In this document: piece by piece, positions 22,099 through 33,345 of the stretch
How positions within the stretch are numbered: the stretch's first letter is position 1
How the letters are laid out: every line of letters begins with the position of its first letter
NCBI GenBank assembly: GCA_022592445.1
Contig: JABYQR010000179.1
Span: 1-64,000, forward strand
Origin: Cytidiella melzeri
Taxonomy: Eukaryota; Basidiomycota; Agaricomycetes; Polyporales; Irpicaceae
Direction: 5' to 3'
Length of the DNA stretch: 64,000 bases
Notes under the pieces: model-generated
Told to the model about the DNA's origin: nothing
What the model saw: only the letters and a program-made list of their open reading frames with translations
Databases searched by the model: none
Made by a program: the position numbers and the translations under genes

Positions 22099-22254
22099 AT
22101 GAAACACTAACACACCCCCTGGACACGGAGGGACCAGGCACAAACACACCAGACCTCGAGGGAGGTGATCACGTGTGTGAGTAGGGACAAGAGTGGAGTG
22201 AATATGTGATGCAAGTAGGTCCAAGAGTCCTAGGCTGCAACTGAACACAAACAA

Positions 22255-22415
22255 GAGGTGATACAATGCAGCAAAATGGAGTGCAAAGCAATGAGATGTG
22301 GCTCGAAGCAATGAGATGCAACAAGATGCAGTGCAAAGCAACAAGATGTGGCTCGAAGCAATGAGATGCAACAAGATGCAGCGTGAAGCAACGAGATGTG
22401 AATGTGCAAGTGGGA
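22255..22415. repeat. Tandem repeat, about 63-bp period
   Basis: Units built from GCAATGAGATGCAACAAGATG and GTGCAAAGCAA blocks recur two and a half times with a few substitutions. Confidence 0.75.
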
Positions 22416-22895
22416 GGTGGATGCTGCACTACAACAAGGGAAAAGAGGAGGGGATTGGGTTTGTAGAGAAGTGCAAGAAACAACAGTGATACAAGGCATG
22501 AGGTAAAGAACCCAAGAGGGTAATGGTGGGAAAAGCTCAGAGGTTGAGTGAAGCAATGAGAAGAGGTTGCAAGGGATGAGAAGAAAGGAGAAAACGCAGT
22601 GAATTGCAGTTGCCGAGTGAAAGAGAAATGTGCCTTTAAAACGCAAGGCAGTGAAAGAAACGCAATATCAACACAGTGGCCAAGAGAAGGTAAACAATGG
22701 CTCGAAAGGAGGACGCAGTTAAAGAGGAACGCAACATAGTGAAATAACGCAGTAGAATAAATGCAGTGAAGAACACAAGAGGGCACAAGAACACAACGCA
22801 AATGAGATATACACACCACAAGAAGGCTCGAGACGAGATGCAAGGAGCAAGAAGGCTCAGGGCACAAGATGCAAGGCTTGCAGAGGCAAACTTGT

Positions 22896-22941
22896 GGGGG
22901 GGGGGAAACACGGGGGGGGGGGAAACACGGGGGGGGGGGGG
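22896..22941 (+). repeat. Three long G-runs separated by AAACAC
   Basis: Runs of 10, 11 and 13 G at 22896..22905, 22912..22922 and 22929..22941, each pair separated by AAACAC. This is potential G-quadruplex DNA and also a place where assembly length is unreliable. Confidence 0.9.
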
Positions 22942-23721
22942 TGTCGTATTCTGAGCTACTTTAGGTACAAACACACTGTGTATAAATACTACTGCATAAA
23001 AGTCCATATCAAATTCAATGTCCATGTGAGAGCGGGGCAGTGAGAGAGGGCAGTGTGAGAGGAAACAAGGGACAATCATGAAACTCGTCACAAGAAAAAG
23101 GAGTACACTGCTTCTTGTGCAGCTAAACCACAAGCATTCAATCAAACAAAGGCTTGGTGACTCAAGTCCACACAGGAGAAGGAGGCAGTGCAATGGAAAC
23201 AAATCCTGGTAGTGACGAGTTTGGGGGATTGATGAAGAGAGAGAGAGGCTGCTTGAGGTTCCCCTATTTATGAGAAGAGCCACAGGATTCAAGGACTCTC
23301 GAGTGACGAGAAGCTCTGCTTGTTTGAAAGAAGAGTACCTCGTTTGAGCTCGTTGCAGCAAGGGGGCTGCAAGGAAACCAAGAGTGGCAAGGGAAAGTGC
23401 CAATGCGCTCGAGGCTGCACAAAACTTGCGAGAGACATGGACAAGAAATTGCGCGAGAACGCGAACCATGACTCAAGGGAGCACAAGCTCCAGTGCCCAA
23501 AGGGCTGAGCCATAGACAAGCTCGAGACGCGAGGTGCGAGGAGCAAGACAAGCTCGAGACGCGAGCTGTATGACAAGCTCAAGAAGCAAGCTGTAGAACC
23601 AGCTCTCACGCAAACCTCGAGACGTCTCGCAAGGGCTCTTGAGTGACGAGAAGCTCTGCTTGTTCGCGCGAAGGGGTCCTTGTTGATCTTGTGGCACGTC
23701 CAGCAGTTTCTGGGTGTATCA

Positions 23722-25252
23722 GCGGCGTCCAAAGTCCTTTTAAGTTCAAGCATATTTTAAGGACTCGTGATCAGTACATACCAGAATAGGAGAGCCTTCA
23801 ACGTATCCTCGACATTTCCAAAGAGCCCAGACAATTGCAAGCATCTCGCGTTCCTGAGCCAAGTACCTTTGTTCAGTGGGTGTCATTCAACGCGATTCAA
23901 AAGCAACCGTCCGTAAGTTACTCTCTTTGAATGTGAATCGTTGCAGTGACTTACTCTCATCCTTCCCCCCTTCTACATCCTTAAACGGGCCTGTTGTTTG
24001 TTGTAACACAGTGCCAATGCAATTTCCGGAGGTGTCGGTGTCTATGACAAATAACAGCGCTCACAGTGTGAATTCCATTGGACAGGGGATCCTTTCTTTG
24101 GTGATCCGAGAAGTAAGTCATATATTGGGTTCATGATCTTTGCAAAGTCCTTGATAAATCTCCAGTAGTAGCCTGCAAGGTTACAGAAACCGCGTACCTT
24201 GGTAATGGTTGAAGAACGAGGCCAATCGCGGATCACAGCTATCTTCTCAGGGTTCGGACAGATACCTGCACCAGAGACGATGTGGCCCAGGTAGAGTACA
24301 CTTTGTAAGGCCCACTTACATTTTTCTCGTTGAGCACAAGCTGATGTTCATTCAGTCATTGAAGGACCTTGTCGACATCAATGAGATGTTGCTCTGCAGT
24401 TTTCAAGAAGATCACAATATCATCCAAATAGACAATGACATTGAGGAATTCCCAAAGCATGTCATTCATCATGTTTTGGAATGTCACAGGTGCATTGGTG
24501 AGTCCGAAAGGCATGACGCAAAACTGGTAGTGACCATATCGACAGGTAAATGCAGTTTTTGGACGCGCATAATTGGAAAGACACACTGGCCAGTAGCCCG
24601 ATCAGAGGGCAAGACAGGTAAAGAAACAAGCGCCAGCAAGAGTCGCATAGCAGTCGTCAATTTGAGGGAGCGGATATGCATTGTGTACAGTAATTCGGTT
24701 AAGTGCGCGGTAGTCTACACAGATGCGCAACTCACCGTCCTTCTTTTGCACAGGGAGCAAAGGCGGCAAATAGGGCGAGCTTGATGGCTCAATAACTCCG
24801 CTGTTCAATGCGTCGTCCACAAAAGCCTTGATGGTGAGCTGTTTGACTGGTGAAAGAGGTTGACCGTGTGCACGGATGGGCTTGGCGTTGCCAGTGCCAA
24901 TTTTGTGCTCCCATTGACAAGCCGGTGGGTATCCAGGCTTATCGGCAAAACACGCAGGGTAATGTTTCTTCATCAGCTTGAGTAATCTCTTACTGACTAT
25001 GGGGTCACTTACTTCGCTAGGACCTTCATGGACTTCCATTTGCTCGGCTATGGCTGCAAGCCTAGGCTGGTGGTAAAGACAATACAGAGCGCATGTTGCT
25101 ACGCAATAGCGTCTTGGGATGCACGACAAACACGGTACCTTATTGAGATGGATGAGGTATTGTAGGCCAGAAGTTGGATCAACCAGACGACAGCTGTTCG
25201 TCTTCCAGTCGGTTGCGGCCTGGTGAGCTCTCATCCACTCACAACCAAGCAA
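23722..25252 (-). pseudogene. Gypsy reverse transcriptase and RNase H remnants
   Basis: In three frames on the minus strand: the RT N-terminus (SPVKQLTIKAFVDDALNSG, RICVDYRALN), the core (YGHYQFCVMPFGLTNAP, then catalytic YLDDI near 24425), the RT thumb (VRGFCNLAGYYWRFIKDF), and the RNase H start (TPTEQRYLAQEREMLAIVWAL, CTDHESLKY). Frameshifts separate them, and stops follow CTDHESLKY just before the nested insert. Confidence 0.9.
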
Positions 25253-25312
25253 GAGGTCATGGCAAAATCCAGATGTGGGCTCAAGTACATATGCAAGGAA
25301 GTTCTCACGGAC

Positions 25313-25958
25313 TCAGCTGTCAAGGATGAGGGTCATCCGCGTGAATGCTGTTGTGGTTATCTTACCGGCACCAACAACCTCTCGAGGTGTGATAGAGAAA
25401 AAGTCAGCGCCAGCAGCTCGAGCAACACGACGGGTTACATAGTTGGATGTCGCTCCAGAGTCAAGCAAGGCCTGCGCAGTTTGGGCACGGACTACGTGTA
25501 AATCACGAGCTGATGGACCAAGGCAAACAGGGTAAATTGGGTTGGTTGGAGCGTCCTCGTGGACGTTCATCTTGAGGTTGTCTTTCCAGGAGGTCAAGTT
25601 GTTGTCAAAGCCCTGGAGATCCTCAGCAGTGATCTCTACAAAATTTAGATAGAGATCGTTGCCGTCGTCGGTGAGTACTTCACGCTGATATCTTTCAAAC
25701 ACTTTGCCGTCAGCCTCTCGGTTTAGGTGATTCAACCCCGGGATCTTGTCGTCGTTGTCGTAGTCAGTTGGCCCGAGCATTACGTCTGTTGGATCGACTG
25801 TTTTGTAGGGTGCTGGAGCCAGTTCAGGAAGGGTGTTACCACCTTTCTGTGCTTCGACAGGCTCGTTAACGTCGTGCGCATGCATTTGCTGGGGACGCGG
25901 GGCTCTATAGGGCCTTCGCACGACGGCACAGTTGGTGCTGGACTGGATTGCTGTAGAC
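25313..25958 (-). pseudogene. Gypsy aspartic protease region
   Basis: The frame is open upstream across the solo-LTR junction and contains ALLDSGATSNYV (near 25450), the retropepsin active-site Asp-Ser-Gly motif. A long acidic, polar linker links it to gag. The frame ends at 25313 where a further frameshift leads into the RT part. Confidence 0.85.
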
Positions 25959-26676
25959 TGTTACAAACGGTCTTCACACCCTATTATTTTTCTTTACTTC
26001 TTCGAATACCTTGATAACTAGTTATCTTCTTTACAATTGCCTTGACAATCCAACTTGTCTTTCCTCCATCATTCCCTGATCCACATCACCTCCGTTCAAC
26101 ATGGACTATTATGTTATTAGTTGCCTCCTTGTGTCCATTCAAACCTCTGACCTAACTCCGATTGGTTACCATTGCCTTGGTTCAACCCTCGGCCTCTCCA
26201 TGCCTCCATTACCACTCCATTTGGTCCAACCCCATCTATCCCCTGTTTTGGGTCCAACCCCGTCTATCTCTATCCCCTGTTTTGGGTTCAATCCCTTCTC
26301 TATTGATCTTTGCCTCATGTTTCACCTTTCTATTGTCCCTTGTTTCCGCACCTTGACGGTCTTTTCTCTCATTGGCTTTCCAAAACAGTGGATGTTCTCT
26401 GTGTATTGTTCTTCCTTTCTATTCCTCCAATTTGCTACCACTACTTCAGACTGGTCCAAAAGTAGTTAGGTCAACATGTACGAATAGCCGCTAGAAATGG
26501 GGCTAGAACCTCAGTCTATCCACTTTGTATCAATATTCCTTCTATCGAACCATCATCTGTCTGCCACTGTGCTTGACAGTGACTGCGCGGCCTAGACCAT
26601 CATCCGACCTTGTGTGTAGCTACACCAAGGGGTTCTGACTGGACAACTTGTCCCTTGACAATAGTCGGTCTTAACA
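25959..26676 (-). mobile_element. Solo LTR, family A, copy 1 (718 bp)
   Basis: On the minus strand it begins TGTTAAGACC and ends GTTTGTAACA (TGTTA/TAACA inverted ends). It is flanked by the perfect 5-bp duplication GTCTA (plus-strand TAGAC at 25954..25958 and 26677..26681). Removing it and one duplicate joins gag and protease of the host gypsy in frame. A second copy is at 61748..63145. No internal region is present, so it is a solo LTR left by recombination. Confidence 0.95.
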
Positions 26677-26960
26677 TAGACGTAGTGCTGGTACGTGTAC
26701 GTCTACAGTCTTGAGCGACATGACCACGCTCATTGCAATTATAGCATCTAACATTTGCAGACTGCTGCATTGCATCGAGGTCCATCAGAGTTGGTTTGGC
26801 TGTCCTGTCTGCAATCAAAGGTGGCGCAATCAAGGTCTGTGAGAAGAAAGGTGCCACACCTGTGAAGGGAGTGTCACGACAAGGCTTATTCTTTGCTTGC
26901 GGTTTGCGGTGATAAGCCCAGATTTTTCTGCACGTGTAACAAGGCACAAGACGGCTCAAA
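26677..26960 (-). pseudogene. Gypsy Gag zinc-knuckle region
   Basis: Contains CYNCNERGHVAQDC (CX2CX4HX4C) preceded by a polar linker. It is the C-terminal nucleocapsid part of Gag. The frame further upstream (to about 27205) does not look like gypsy Gag, so the element is truncated or rearranged there. Confidence 0.8.
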
Positions 26961-29068
26961 CAGTTACCAGAGGGCCTTCTACAAGGCATCACAAGGGCAA
27001 GCGGCCATATGAGTACCGGTGCAAGAGACGAGGGTGTCCGTGCAAGCCATGCAAATGGTTGGCTTCTCGCGCCTACCCTGCACTTAGGTCCTACACGCGG
27101 CAAACACCTGACGCGGCAGCAGCCATTTATTCCCAGCGGACGGACAACGGTGTTCCAATCACCCTGACAGAGTTCCGCTGGCGTGAGTCCAATCAAGAGC
27201 ACCATTTACGCATCAAGCCACACCGCCCACCCTCGCGCGACGAATGCTCGAGCCCAGCGCTTCAGCTTGCGAGTGCCCTCAAATTTGCCTCCGCATTTCC
27301 GTCACTCCTGAAGAGCACCGCTCATTGCCCGCAAAGGGCCGTTGTATTGGATATACAGAACTCGGATGAGCTAAAAAGGGCACTGCACTCAGTTTCGGCT
27401 AACTGTTGCCAGAAAAAACCTCTTCGCGACGTGCCTAGCACAAGTTTTTTTGCGTGGTCTCGCATTGCCTCGAGTGATGGTATAGAAAATTTTCCAGTTG
27501 TTTTGTTTCAGGCACTAGCTATTTAAACTACGAAATTTGTACTACAAGTAGCTCAGAATACAACCCCCAAGTTACCGCCCAAAAAAAACCTTCCCACTTC
27601 TTGTTTGCACTCATTTGCTTGCATCCAAGGCTAGAGCCACTGCATCCTTGTATATCTCAATCATCCTATCCAACTCCCAAAAACATCGACTCGTTTATGC
27701 CAGCATTGAGCTTGGTGACTGAACCTGCCGTTAACCACCCTTGCCACTACCGTGGTCCACAAGAACCCACGTGTTGCCCTGAGAGAGCAGCGGACCTCCC
27801 TGCAAACCCACCACGCTTTTTCTATAACTTGCCAAACTCGCCCATTACTGTCTCATCGAGTTCCCCCACACCTGAGCCCCAGCAAGATGACAAGTCCAAA
27901 CTCAAGTCCTACCAAGACTCCGAGATAGACTACGACGACCCGCCGCGCCACACTATTGCTCGTCCTCACGAACGAAGCTCTTCACGGTCACATTACTTGC
28001 TACTACGTCACACTGGCATGTGACTTAGCTTAAGTAAGACCACATGGCTACAAACACATGGCTCAGCCCATAGCTAGGGTTTGACATCATAGATAGCACT
28101 CACATGGACTCCAATTGTTCTTTTGCTATTGTTCTCTTTATGAGAGAATGTTCTCATAGGTGTGGGAATAGAATACAATGACTGGTCTCCTTTTAGATAG
28201 ATTCTCTCACAAGTACAGGTCTTGGCAGAGTCCAGACAATAGCTATTGTTCTCCTTCAGGTAGTTCTTTTATTCTTCGTTCACACGGCTTCTTGCAAAGC
28301 CTGCCCTTAACATGGTCTGTGTGCAGGTCCCTGAAGTCTATAAATACAGCTGCATGTACGCTCCTAGCCCCTCATCTCAACCTTTTGGTCTTTACTGGGC
28401 TAGGTAAGCAAAACCCCCTCTTGTACTACATAGCGTGTAGTAACAATACTAACTTGGTCTTTGCTGGGCTAGATATCTGTATAAGATTTATAGCTGGTGA
28501 GAGTATTGTGCTTCACATCCACCACCACCACTTCGTTGTCATCCACTTCGTGTCCCTGTCTGCCGCGTCGAACCCCTGTCTCCGCGTCACTTTTGTGCTA
28601 TGCTTGCAAAGCTTGGATAGGTTCCTGATTGCTGGTCCGGGGAGATTGAAAATGAACTCTCCCTCAGAGAGAGGCTTGAAACGACTGCCCTGTCTTCTTC
28701 AACCAAAACTCCTCAGCATCCCAACTTCCACCATTGATGCCATACTCTTTGCCAGTCATGACTGCCATTGGGCTTCCTCCCTGCAAAATAATGCTGCACC
28801 ATCTGCTCACATGCCTGCTGTGAGGGTGTATGTCGTTGATCAGCCTGTGGCCTTTCCAACCCTGGACCTTGACAAAAATGACTCGGAAGAGTCTGCTACC
28901 ATTGCCGGATCGTTGTTATTATGGAGTACTTTTAGACACCTAAGCACCGACACTGGCAATTACACAACATTGAAGGCTGTATTTTTATGTCAATGAATAT
29001 TATCCCCCGCGAGTAGAACAAAATTTGCAAGTACGCTGATTTGCCTCCCAGCATTCACATTCTCCAAT
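26961..29068. other. Repeat-derived region without a supported gene
   Basis: Reading frames exist (27601..28023 +, and around 28650..28996 +) but I recognise none and see no splice structure. Bases about 28020..28400 have LTR-like features (CTATAAATACAGC box near 28340). The motif TTTxCTGGGCTAG occurs twice at about 28394 and 28463. This could be an unrelated LTR remnant. Confidence 0.35.
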
Positions 29069-29180
29069 GTCCCCTTTGGGGTGACATACCAAAAAATTGG
29101 AACAATACAGAGAAGATTAGCATGGCCCCTGCACAAGGATGACACGCTTTCCCGGAGTGGTAGACCTGCGGTCTCAATAT
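29069..29180 (+). ncRNA. U6 spliceosomal RNA-like sequence
   Basis: A 5' hairpin (GTCCCCTTTGGGG) is followed by ATTGGAAC, then the ACAGAGA box, AGATTAGCATGGCCCCTGC and AAGGATGACACGC. These are the invariant splice-site-pairing, U4-pairing and internal stem-loop segments of U6. The 3' part (after GACACGC) is less canonical. There is no T4 run within 60 nt downstream and no TATA near -25, so it may be a pseudogene or have altered transcription. U6 catalyses splicing in the nucleus. Confidence 0.82.
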
Positions 29181-29248
29181 TTATTGTTCTTTGTCCTAAT
29201 GAACACTCACTCAAGGCACTTGCACGGCTATGCAAGAGTTTGTCCTTA

Positions 29249-30631
29249 CACTACGTCAAATACTGGATTTTCCAGCATCAAAAACGGTTGAAAAAAGTGT
29301 AAACTATTGCACAACCAGATCTAAGATTGGATGAGTCAGAAAATGATGTAAAAATTCAGTTTGTGGGTTCTGGATTTCAACCGTTGAAAAATCATGCAGT
29401 AAACCGTTGTGAGGTGCCAAGTTTAGTGATCTAATGTTGTCCAGGATTTGTAAGGTAGCAAAATTGTGACCGTCAGCATGATTTTACTTACTTCAGAAAT
29501 TTGTAATGATTTTGGAGTTAGCAAAATGCTGCACTAATTCTGCGATAGCGGTAAGATTTTGCAAGTGGAACAAATGTGGTTCAATGCTACTGCCAAGAGC
29601 TCAAAGTTGTACTCGGCTTTTTCTGCTTTCAAATTCAATGTACTATTGATACCTCAAATCCTATGCAGAGTACAGAGTTTTGCAGCTGACAAATCTGTGA
29701 GAAAATTAATCCAAAAAATTTGAATCTAAAGGCAGCATTTTGCAGTCAAGAAAATCGTTGATCAATGCATCCATGATTGGTATGGTTTTATAGCATGTAA
29801 AATCCTGCTTCAAACTGTACATACAGACAAAGTAGTCCTTAGTCCCTAGTTCCTAGTCCTTAGTCCTTAGTCCCTAGTCCCTAGTCCTTTAGTCCTTAGT
29901 CCTTAGTCCTTAGTCCTTAGTCCCTAGTCCGCAGGAAGTTACGGTCAGTACAGACTACGGACTACAGACTACGGACTAAGGACTACAGACCAAGGGCAAA
30001 GGACTAGTTAGTCTGTATGTACATTTAGGAGCAGAATTTACATGCTCCAAAATCTTACTAATGATGCATGCATTTCACCAACGGTTTTGTCAACCGCAAA
30101 ATGCTGACTTTGTATTCAGAATTTTGGAAATAATTCCCTCAAAGATTTGTCAGCCCCAAAACTCTGCGCTCTGCATAGGATTTAAGGCATGGATAGTACA
30201 TCGGATTTGCAAGCAGAAAAAGCCTACTGCAAATTTTGAGCTCTCAGCACTAGCATTGAATCATGTTTGTTTAGCTTGCACAATCTTGTTGCCAGAGCAA
30301 AATTAGTGCAGAATTTTGCTAACTTGAAAAGAGAAATCACAATTCTGACCTCAGTCACACGTTGTACAAATATTTATGTGTATATAAAACCCAGCTGAGA
30401 GTCACGGTTTTCATACCTCATAAATTATATACACGAGCAACATTTTTTCAGCTACTAAATCTCGCACCTTACAAGGCTTTACTGCATGATTTTTCAACGG
30501 TTCAAATCCAGAACCCACAAACTAAATTTTTGCATCATTTTCTGACCCATCCAATCTTAGATCTGGTCGTGCGATAGTTCACGCTTTTTTCAACCGTTTT
30601 GATGCTGGAAAATCCGGTATTTGACGTAGTG
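29249..30631. mobile_element. Palindromic CACTA-type non-autonomous DNA transposon (1383 bp)
   Basis: The ends are inverted repeats beginning CACTACGTCAAATAC and are flanked by the 3-bp duplication TTA (29246..29248 and 30632..30634), the hallmark of CACTA/EnSpm elements. The two halves are imperfect reverse complements along nearly their whole length (arms of roughly 570 bp), meeting at a minisatellite centre. It has no coding capacity and would need a transposase from elsewhere. Confidence 0.92.
29832..30003. repeat. AGTCCTT/AGTCCCT minisatellite and its inverted counterpart
   Basis: About a dozen 7-bp units (AGTCCTT, AGTCCCT) at 29832..29930 are followed by inverted units (GGACTAC, AGACTAC) to about 30003. 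They form the hairpin tip of the palindromic element. Confidence 0.85.
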
Positions 30632-30634
30632 TTA

Positions 30635-31082
30635 GTATAGCATGTACAACTAGTATGCACAGTAGGCATGTATTCTCACACGCTCCTCGTGCTTTCGTGG
30701 CCTCGTAATCACCTATGCGAGCCGCAATTCAACGCATTGCGAAAGCCGCCATTTTGTCGAAGAGTGTATGCATTAACGAGATAGCTGAGTAGTACAGCAC
30801 TACGACGACGTTTTCTGCTTTAATGGATAACCTTGACCATAACCTGGATACAGCGAAAACTATGGATACAATGATGAGGATCCGGAAACATAATGGTGAC
30901 GATGGGGGATGAGCGAGCATCGAACAGCGGTGGGATGGTGTGAGAGTCAAGTCCGAATCCGTGAGCGTGATTAGCGATAGGGATGTGCAATACAAGGATA
31001 GGGAAAGATACATAGCAAAAATAGCGCAACAACGAGATAGCGAGGTACATTGTGTTTCGTGCTCCTTCAGAGCGAGATGGTG
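30635..31082. other. Spacer between CACTA element and family R copy 2
   Basis: About 450 bp with short overlapping frames on both strands but no supported gene. Confidence 0.4.
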
Positions 31083-33345
31083 GGGAGGGCTAAGCTACAA
31101 TTGGTATATTAGAGACGGTGATGTGTTAGCCTTATTATGGTGTCGTTCTGCTTGAGAGATGATGGGTAGCCTTCGCTTGCGTGCAACAGGCAGGCTTTAG
31201 CGGTCGTTGAGAGCGTGCGGTGAGTCGTAAGAATGAAAAAGAAGGAAGTCGAGAGAATGGAAGTGGATTGGCCATGCGTCGCGGGGTATGTAGTCATGCT
31301 TGCTTCGACTAGGCAGTCGAGCATGAGCGGACTCCAACCCACATGTTGAGGATCGAGGGAGGAAGAGATACTGCCAGTGGAAGAAGAGAATGATGTTAGT
31401 CATCGGGAGGAGTGGTGGAATCCGGGAGGTTGCTCACCAGAACAACTGTATCTCAGTCGGACGTCTCATTCTCCGAGTCGGAGAGCAGGTTTGTGTAATT
31501 CCGCAGGCCGTCCTCGCTAGAAGCACACGGATTGTGGTCAAGGTAAGACGTGGATGATCCAGCAATAGCGGACTCGGACAGCAGGTGTGTGTAATCCCGC
31601 AGGCCGTCCTCGCTAGAAGCATAGGGATCGTGGTCAAGGTAAGACGTGGACGATCCAGAATTTGCGGACTCGGACAGCATGCTTGGGCCAGTCGACCGTC
31701 CCAGCTTTGCACCAGGCATCACGTTGGGTACAAAGTCCAAACATGGCGCTGAGTCGGCTCTAACGCTGACCTCCTTGTTGTTGTTGAGATTAACGTCCCG
31801 TTCCTGTTGTGGAACACCACTTTCCTTCGCCGGCTCGGGAGACGAGGACCTACGTCGCTTCTTCGGCCTTTCCGAGCTCAGCAGAGCAGGATCGATCGTT
31901 AGGATGTTCGCGCTCGACGAGGCATGGGAGACTTGAGTCTCATAGCCCTCTGAACCCAAGGTATTGTCGGGCGCTGGCAGGGGAGCTGGCGGGGAAATGT
32001 CCATCGGCGACATGGGGTAATCAATGTCCAAATCCTCGTGGTATCCCTCAGGATCACGGCGCAGGGCCTCCACTTCATCAGCATTAAATAGCCACGGCCC
32101 GCCTATCTCTGTTCGAAACACAAATGCCCCGTCTGTACATTCAATGTAGCGAAACGGGGCCGCTTCTTTTTCCTCAAGAGTGGGCATGCCATCGCTGAGA
32201 TAGAACGGCATTTTATAGGGACCCGTGGCTCTTAAGAAACGCTCAACAGCTGGCAGGGCACACTTTGAAAACCTTTTCCGCAGACGCAGACGTTGTACTC
32301 CTCCTTCCTCGACCAGGACGAGATAGGGAGGCAGGATAAAAATGTTGGAGCGTGGATAGAGCATCCCGTTTTCTTCAGCCTGAAGAGTTCTTCAGTTGGA
32401 TGACACGCAGGACATGTTTGAACACCTGAGAGAACACTTACTACGACACGATATTCGCTGGGGGGCAGCCCACCAGGATCTTGTGACGGTACTCCAGGAA
32501 AGAAAGGACTTACGCTGTCAGAAGAAAGGTGATATGGAACAATACGAAGTTCTTGGGACTGGAATATGTGGCCTACGCGTGAGCGCAAAGCCCGGAAGTA
32601 AGAGCTGAAGTACATACAACTTGACTACCGCTTGGTTGTGCACTTGGCTGTGCGGCCACTTCACCTGTCGAGTTGTTCTTCCTCTGATTTCTGTTGCTTC
32701 TATCGATGATCTTGTTGTCCGCAGTAATAATAACAAACTTCAGACCATCGTTGGCATTCTTCCTGGCGCTGACCGTACGTTGCGCGGGGGTGGCCGAGCC
32801 CTGGCCCGCTGTATTTGTAGGCTGGGCCCTGTTTTTGCCTGTCTTTGTAGGCTGGGCCCTGTTCTTGCCTGTCTTTGTAGGCTGGGCCCTTTTCTTGCCT
32901 TTACTCGGTTTGTTCATGCTGAAATTAAAGAGACGGATTCGAGTTTCTCGAGGTTTAACAGCGACCACGACGACGGCGTACGAGGACGATTGCGACGACG
33001 AATGGGAGCAGAAGAAAGAGGCGGGGGAGACTATGAATCACTCGACAGATGGATGGCACTCGTAGATGCTATCGTGTGGGTACGGATGAGGGGAAGGTGA
33101 GCAGGGATGGAAAGGCCACACGACTGCTTGCACAAGAGACAGCGCGCAACGCGTTTCCAGTGGTGGTGGATATAACTACGCGAACAAATCCGGCAGTAGA
33201 GGAGATCAGTCGCGCAACACCAAGGGTGCTCTGGACAGCGTTGTTGTTGAGTAAGGACGACGGGTGGTGGACGATGAGTGACGAGAGACAGGGAATTGAT
33301 ATAGAGGGTGGGTGGTGCTAGAGGTCGCGCGTCAGTATAACTGCC
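31083..33345 (-). repeat. Dispersed gene family R, copy 2 (longest copy, whole unit)
   Basis: The unit includes upstream DNA (to about 33345), the 433-codon gene, its 3' UTR with an intron, and a downstream block to about 31083. Homology with copy 3 covers both flanks of the gene (32936..33345 with 36330..36790), so whole DNA segments were copied. Introns are retained in the copies, which excludes a spliced-RNA origin. Confidence 0.85.
31453..32917 (-). CDS. Family R protein, intact copy, function unknown
   Basis: Four exons (32917..32618, 32572..32514, 32457..32442, 32379..31453) join in phase to 433 codons; the third exon is 16 nt. The N-terminus is basic with three tandem GKNRAQPTKT-like repeats, then a short hydrophobic segment (FVIITADNK). 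The middle is a compact domain (PFYLSDGMPTLEEKEAAPF, RYIECTDGAFVF, GPWLFNADEVEALRRDPEGY). The rest is a Ser/Pro linker with a KKRRR nuclear-localisation-like stretch and an acidic C-terminus. A segment of about 34 residues (SSTSYLDHxPxASSEDGLR)xYT is duplicated in tandem. The 3' UTR has a clean 68-nt intron. I do not recognise the family; the nuclear location is inference. Confidence 0.75.

Larger units (their letters stand above)
22099..23721. mobile_element. 1.6-kb insert inside gypsy RNase H, unknown type
   Basis: The gypsy RNase H frame is cut at 23722 and resumes at 22098; joined, the flanks would continue the usual motif order. The insert ends resemble an imperfect inverted repeat (minus strand begins TGATACACCC and ends GGGTGTGTTA). 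It contains a roughly 63-bp tandem repeat (about 22255..22415), three G-runs (22896..22941) and two 50-bp near-identical blocks at about 23283 and 23635. There is no convincing protein. It may be a non-autonomous element. Confidence 0.65.
20495..26960 (-). mobile_element. Decayed Ty3/gypsy LTR retrotransposon with two nested insertions
   Basis: Read on the minus strand the remnants run gag zinc knuckle, protease, reverse transcriptase, RNase H, integrase and a short C-terminal part, the Ty3/gypsy order. Frameshifts and stops break the polyprotein. It is interrupted by a solo LTR (25959..26676) between gag and protease and by a 1.6-kb insert (about 22099..23721) inside RNase H. No intact 5' LTR is visible. 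It is not capable of autonomous movement. Confidence 0.9.

Noticed and set aside
22080..23760. Long minus-strand frames in the insert as a membrane protein
   Set aside because: The hydrophobic, Ser/Leu/Cys-rich translations come from purine-rich satellite DNA on the other strand; they show no start context or family motif.
32380..32441. Apparent frameshift in family R copy 2
   Set aside because: A 62-nt intron with a GTAAGT donor and TTCAG acceptor joins the frames exactly.
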